Source: Bacillus chungangensis
GTDB taxonomy: Bacteria; Bacillota; Bacilli; Bacillales; Bacillaceae_C
NCBI RefSeq assembly: GCF_030812995.1
Contig: NZ_JAUSTT010000019.1
Span: forward strand, 34,999-98,998
Direction: 5' to 3'
Length of the DNA stretch: 64,000 bases
Shown here: in pieces, positions 60,564 through 64,000 of the stretch
Layout: each line of letters starts with the position of its first letter
How positions within the stretch are numbered: the first letter of the stretch is position 1
Notes under the pieces: model-generated
The model's database searches: none
Told to the model about the DNA's origin: nothing
Seen by the model: only the letters and a program-made list of their open reading frames with translations
Made by a program: the position numbers and the translations under genes

Positions 60564-60824
60564 TTAACTTTGCACTTCTTCTCTCCGGTATTTTTGCTTC
60601 GTTGCTTCTCCCCCTCGTAAATGTCTAATAGATTTATGATAATCTAATATCGCCTTTACTTCTAATGCTAATTCAGGATTAATCTCAGGCAATCTTTCTG
60701 TTAGATCTTTGTGGACAGTACTTTTGGACACGCCAAACTCTTTCGCAATGACGCGAACTGTTTTTCTCGTCTCCACGATATACCTTCCAATCTTGATAGT
60801 CCTCTCTTTGATGTAATCGTGCAC
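60564..60824 (-). CDS. spoIIID: Sporulation transcription factor SpoIIID
   Basis: The 86-residue mother-cell regulator has the HTH VRVIAKEFGVSKSTVHKDLTERL and the basic C-terminal region GGEATKQKYR that also contacts DNA. The start is GTG 60824 with GGGAGGG. The B. subtilis protein is 93 residues. It switches mother-cell transcription between sigma-E and sigma-K stages. A sigma-E promoter could not be assigned confidently. Confidence 0.96.
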   Translation of the reverse strand: MHDYIKERTIKIGRYIVETRKTVRVIAKEFGVSKSTVHKDLTERLPEINPELALEVKAILDYHKSIRHLRGGEATKQKYRREEVQS

Positions 60825-61444
60825 ACCACTCGCCCTCCCTAAATTGGATGTGAGAAGTGTGAAATGAGACTCGCCCTCATCTCGACATGATACAGTGCCG
60901 CTGCAGCAAATTTTTTATGATGACGTTTATTTGCTTACAGTTCTAGGTATAGAAGGATTAAATCATATATTTAGCTGGATGTACGACCTATAATTGGCTC
61001 CTCACCTCAAACACTCTCTTTTTTTTAAGTCAAGTTTGTAACATTTTATTAAAATGGGATAAGATATATGCACGAATTGTACAATAGGGACAAGGCTTTC
61101 TTTAGAAAATGCTTTTTTATGATGTAAAATTGCTCTATGGAGGGGTTAATCGGTGGAATTGAATTGTTTTGCTACTGAGAGTAAATGGAGATAACTCAAG
61201 AATATATGTTCGTTACATAACATGATGTTAATGTTTTATCATCATATAGTTTTATAAAATGCCGCAATAAGTTAAAAGGCAAAGGATATCTCAAGAATAA
61301 TTTATTTCCTGAGAAATATGTCGTTTCAAAAAAAATGAGTAGAGCCGACCTTAAATGAAGTCAACCCTACTTTCTTTGTTCATTATAGAGCGTTAAACGC
61401 CCGCTTTATGACTTTTAATATGAAATTTCACTTTAGATTAGTCA
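60825..61444. other. Gap upstream of spoIIID
   Basis: This 620-bp gap holds the spoIIQ terminator at 61338. A 10-bp direct repeat, GAGGGCGAGT on the minus strand, occurs at about 60829-60838 and 60870-60880; the nearer copy contains the spoIIID SD. No usd-like leader gene was recognised. Confidence 0.4.
61338..61373 (-). terminator. Terminator of spoIIQ
   Basis: On the minus strand AGTAGGGTTGACTT pairs, with G-T wobbles, with AAGGTCGGCTCTACT around CATTT, then a run of T residues. Confidence 0.65.
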
Positions 61445-62284
61445 TTATTCTTTATCTTTTGCGTCTATCTCTTTTTCAAGCGGAGAATCGACATCTTCCA
61501 TTTCTGGTGTAGAATCAGCGTCTTGAGGATCTTTCTCTTCTACTGATTGCTCATCTTTATCCGCTTGCTCCTCAACATCTTCCACTTTCTCAACAAGGGC
61601 AGTGATCGGTTTGTTAAAGTAAGAGATTGGATCAACAGGTATATCGTCTTTACGGATTTCAAAGTGAACGTGTATGCCAGCATTCTCATGAAAGGCACTA
61701 TTACTTGCTGTAGCTAGTGCTTGCCCTTGTTTTACTTGATCGCCAACTTCCACTTTGATGTCTTTAACAGATTGATATTGAGTCGTAACACCTTGTTCAT
61801 GTTCAATGAGTATGGTATTCCCTAATAGCGAATCTTCTTGAACATTAGCAACTGTTCCACTCATCGCTGCTAATACTTTAAATTCTTTGCCATCCTTCAT
61901 CACAATGTCAATTCCACGATTTGGATAATAAGAATTTTTATAGACAATCAACGCCTCTTGTTGCTTTTCTTTTGATGCATCTTTATCATAAAATTCCTTT
62001 TCAATGACAGCATTTTCTGGATTTTTCACAGGCATTTTAAAGTTTTCTGTAGGATTACTAACCTCTACAGCAGGTTCATCCATGTTTTCCTGTGTTAATA
62101 AATTTGAATCAAGATTGTATTTATCTTGAGCTGTATGATCCCGATTTGCTGATTGAAACCAAAAAACTGCAATAATGACCAAGGCTGCACTGACAAGGTA
62201 AATCGCTGGGAAAACCCACCGTTTTTTGAACATGCTTCGTATTTTCATCTTTCGAGAAGATTGTTTCTTTTCTTCCTCTCTCAT
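61445..62284 (-). CDS. spoIIQ: Forespore membrane protein SpoIIQ
   Basis: The 279-residue protein has a basic N-terminus, one membrane segment (about 25-45) and an M23/LytM domain (about 110-230) with NRGIDIVMKDG, GNTILIEHEQG and HVHFEI. The first metal His position is changed (NRGID instead of HxGxD), as in catalytically inactive SpoIIQ of B. subtilis. The tail after residue 235 is very acidic. SpoIIQ meets SpoIIIAH across the septum during engulfment. ATG 62284 has GAGGTGATG; the frame from 62419 is not supported. It is followed by spoIIID as in B. subtilis. Confidence 0.94.
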   Translation of the reverse strand: MREEEKKQSSRKMKIRSMFKKRWVFPAIYLVSAALVIIAVFWFQSANRDHTAQDKYNLDSNLLTQENMDEPAVEVSNPTENFKMPVKNPENAVIEKEFYDKDASKEKQQEALIVYKNSYYPNRGIDIVMKDGKEFKVLAAMSGTVANVQEDSLLGNTILIEHEQGVTTQYQSVKDIKVEVGDQVKQGQALATASNSAFHENAGIHVHFEIRKDDIPVDPISYFNKPITALVEKVEDVEEQADKDEQSVEEKDPQDADSTPEMEDVDSPLEKEIDAKDKE

Positions 62285-62303
62285 TATCATCACCTCAGCT
62301 ATC

Positions 62304-62332
62304 ATTTTGAACAAATAGCTGAAAATATATAC
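62304..62332 (-). promoter_or_regulatory. Candidate sigma-F promoter of spoIIQ
   Basis: On the minus strand GTATA (62332-62328), 16 bp, then TTCAAAAT (62311-62304). The -35 and spacing fit sigma-F (GTATA-N16-GGNNANANT), but the GG of the -10 is missing and the leader would be very short. Confidence 0.3.
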
Positions 62333-62410
62333 GTTCCAATGTGAAAAAGTTAAAAGGTTTAGTATAGCCTGTATCATAGCAATTATGTATGCCATTTTTT
62401 TCATCGTTTT

Positions 62411-62441
62411 TACCCCCACTGCATTTTGCCCAGTGAGGGTA
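62411..62441. other. Hairpin between spoIID and spoIIQ
   Basis: TACCCCCACTG pairs with CAGTGAGGGTA around CATTTTGCC. T-runs are weak, so termination is possible but not certain. Confidence 0.4.
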
Positions 62442-62498
62442 GAAAAAGTTTAGAAGCAGATCAAGACTTCATGTGAAAAACTTGCTGAACGAAGTTCT

Positions 62499-63530
62499 CT
62501 ATTTTCTTGCAACTTGTTTCGATAAGTAAGCATCACTAGAAGAAATTTCTATACCGCGATAATAGTGGCGTACAATTTCTTCGTATCCCTTTCCTTCTTT
62601 TGCCATTTCATTTGCACCATATTGACTTAGTCCAACTCCATGTCCATATCCTTTTGTTGTAATAATAATGTGATCTCCACTTTTTTCCCAATAGAAATCG
62701 GTTGAACGAAGATCTAGTTTTTCACGAATATCTCTTCCGGAAAACTCTTTATCCTTTATCGAGACTTTTGCAACTCGGTTTCCAGGGGTTCTTGCTGTAA
62801 TAATGCCAATATCACTTGTATGATCTAATGTGACGCCAAGTTTATCTTCAAATTCTCGGATTGGTATGCTCTTTTTACTTAAAAAAGTAGAAACCTGTTT
62901 ATCCCAAGGGCTTTCAATTGCTTTTAAATATGGAATATCTTCCCCCCAATAATCTCCTGCATTTTCTGTAAAGCCATTACTTATTGAAAAAAACGCAGCA
63001 AAAATGGGCTGATCATTATATGTCATTATTTTTCCTTCTGTTGCTTTCACTGCTTCTGTTATTTTTTTCATATTTACTTCATAAGCCTTTCCCCACATTT
63101 CTCTTAAACCTTTGCTATCTTTGTAAACTTGATGCTGAACAGTGTCTGTTACATCAGCATCTTTCGGGGTATCATGGTGAGAAGGTGACATTAATTTTTT
63201 CACAATATAGGTTCGTGCTGCTAGTGCTTGTGCCTTTAAGGCTTCCATTTCAAATCCTGCGGGCATTTCTGAGGCTACAACACCTGCAACATATTCTTCC
63301 AGGGGAAGGTTGTCTATTGCTTCAGTTTGCGCTCGATATACCGCCACTGTCATTGCCTCTTTCTCATTAAGCACATTGGTTTGTTTTCTTTCTTCCATTT
63401 TTTGAGGTGTTTTTTCTGCTTTATTCATCGTGCTTGCAGAAGAAATAGGAAGGACTAACATGGAAGGAATCATGAAAGATAGAAGTACTACTAGAAAAAT
63501 AATCGTTGAAATAGATTTACATTGCTTCAT
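62499..63530 (-). CDS. spoIID: Stage II sporulation protein D (peptidoglycan lytic enzyme)
   Basis: The 343-residue protein has an N-terminal membrane segment (about 8-32) and a SpoIID domain with LEEYVAGVVASEMP (catalytic Glu), LKAQALAARTY, FSISNGFTENAGDYWG and GHGVGLSQYGA. It degrades septal glycan strands during engulfment together with SpoIIM/SpoIIP. Length equals the B. subtilis protein (343). A sigma-E promoter is expected upstream but was not clearly seen. Confidence 0.97.
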   Translation of the reverse strand: MKQCKSISTIIFLVVLLSFMIPSMLVLPISSASTMNKAEKTPQKMEERKQTNVLNEKEAMTVAVYRAQTEAIDNLPLEEYVAGVVASEMPAGFEMEALKAQALAARTYIVKKLMSPSHHDTPKDADVTDTVQHQVYKDSKGLREMWGKAYEVNMKKITEAVKATEGKIMTYNDQPIFAAFFSISNGFTENAGDYWGEDIPYLKAIESPWDKQVSTFLSKKSIPIREFEDKLGVTLDHTSDIGIITARTPGNRVAKVSIKDKEFSGRDIREKLDLRSTDFYWEKSGDHIIITTKGYGHGVGLSQYGANEMAKEGKGYEEIVRHYYRGIEISSSDAYLSKQVARK

Positions 63531-63907
63531 TCACAGGCCCCCAATCCACTGTTTTGACAGCTGACCATTACCTTTTTAAATCATATCATTCGGTTCTATC
63601 AACAGATTTACTATTAGATGATTTGATTTTCTTAAGAATACTTTCGAACCTTTGAACCATTGGCAAAAAGCAGCATCCTTATTTGAATAGGAAAAGGAGC
63701 TGCCTTTTCTTATAAAGATCAGCTATTAACATCTTTATGGATTTTAAGATACTTTTATACCAGCAAAATATTTAAAATGACGCTTCTATTTAGAAGAAAA
63801 GAGATTTATCAATGTACAAGTACAGTGCAATCGATAGCAAGGCATTAAGTAGATGCCGCCGCACATAAGCAGCTAGTATCTCTTAGGTATATCCTAATGA
63901 TAAGCAC
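63531..63907. other. spoIID upstream region up to the intron
   Basis: Holds the spoIID promoter region and a GAAAAGG/CCTTTTC stem at 63691-63709 that may end an upstream gene. No coding sequence was found. In B. subtilis a murA gene lies upstream; here intron sequence occupies that side. Confidence 0.45.
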
Positions 63908-64000
63908 ATAGAGTAGAGTAACCTCTTTCGAGGTTACTCCCTCATCAAACCGTACGTGCCCTACTAAGGCATACGGCTTACCCATGTGTTACTTGTTATG
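63908..64000 (-). mobile_element. 3' end of a group II intron (domains V and VI), continues beyond window
   Basis: On the minus strand AGCCGTATGCC...GGCACGTACGGTT (63980-63947) is a domain V with the AGC triad and the bulged CG of the 3' strand. It is followed by GATGAGGGAGTAACCTC, a GAAA loop and GAGGTTACTC as domain VI, then CTACTCTAT with the likely 3' splice end near 63908. The intron body and any reverse-transcriptase gene lie outside the window. The domain V terminal loop (UAGU-like) departs from the usual GAAA. Confidence 0.75.

Noticed and set aside
60841..61030. usd-like leader gene upstream of spoIIID
   Set aside because: No frame with an SD of suitable length was found; candidate ATGs run into stops within a few codons.
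1..64000. tRNA, rRNA, prophage or plasmid origin
   Set aside because: No clover-leaf, ribosomal RNA stretch, phage structural gene or iteron cluster was seen on either strand by eye.

Overview
The window reads as a low-GC, AT-rich, endospore-forming, flagellated Bacillales chromosome. The evidence is spoIID, spoIIQ and spoIIID, mbl, flhO/flhP, ssbB, Rap phosphatases and an SLH-anchored S-layer. The block spoIID-spoIIQ-spoIIID-mbl-flhO-flhP-(epuA-like)-fabZ-ywpF-ssbB follows the B. subtilis neighbourhood. The S-layer and several SLH-anchored wall proteins point away from B. subtilis itself and towards a Lysinibacillus-like or other SLH S-layer lineage; that genus-level guess is inference only. 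No rRNA or tRNA gene, CRISPR array or prophage was seen.

Layout. 1-16.6 kb is a cell-surface region: a partial S-layer gene with a consensus sigma-A promoter, a possible 29-residue peptide gene, an SLH-anchored subtilase, an SLH/SH3 amidase, two polysaccharide deacetylases, an S66 LD-carboxypeptidase, an MBOAT/SGNH pair like the PatA/PatB wall-polysaccharide O-acetylation proteins, and a Yip1-like/HlyD-like membrane pair. 16.8-20.4 kb holds three tandem rap genes with one intact phr. 20.6-28.9 kb holds a class B PBP, a PLP-enzyme/lactone-oxidase pair, a pxpA remnant, rocB and an AGCS symporter. 29.8-33.5 kb has an IclR regulator and the nagA-nagB-nagR operon with a NagR-type operator. 34-44 kb has an SLH 5'-nucleotidase, an acetyltransferase, two TetR regulators (one with an MFS pump), a solitary adenine methylase, a cold-shock gene and an AbgT transporter. 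45-50 kb is an M20 amidohydrolase operon with AbgA and an unusual regulator. 50.6-63.5 kb is the conserved wall, competence, fatty-acid, flagellar and sporulation block. The right edge carries the 3' end (domains V/VI) of a group II intron on the minus strand.

The most striking non-coding structure is a family of about ten dispersed, hairpin-ended elements between 29.4 and 60.4 kb, almost all in one orientation and all intergenic. They carry zero, one or two copies of an internal module of about 70 bp. No transposase is encoded. They look like non-autonomous IS200/IS605-type palindrome-ended elements or a structured-RNA family. None was found in the first 29 kb.

Functionally, the left part builds and remodels the S-layer-covered wall, and the Rap genes probably tune a phosphorelay. 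The middle part scavenges amino sugars, N-acyl amino acids and aminobenzoyl-glutamate-like compounds. The right part supports envelope growth and sporulation. Calls rest on reading motifs by eye; no database search was run.
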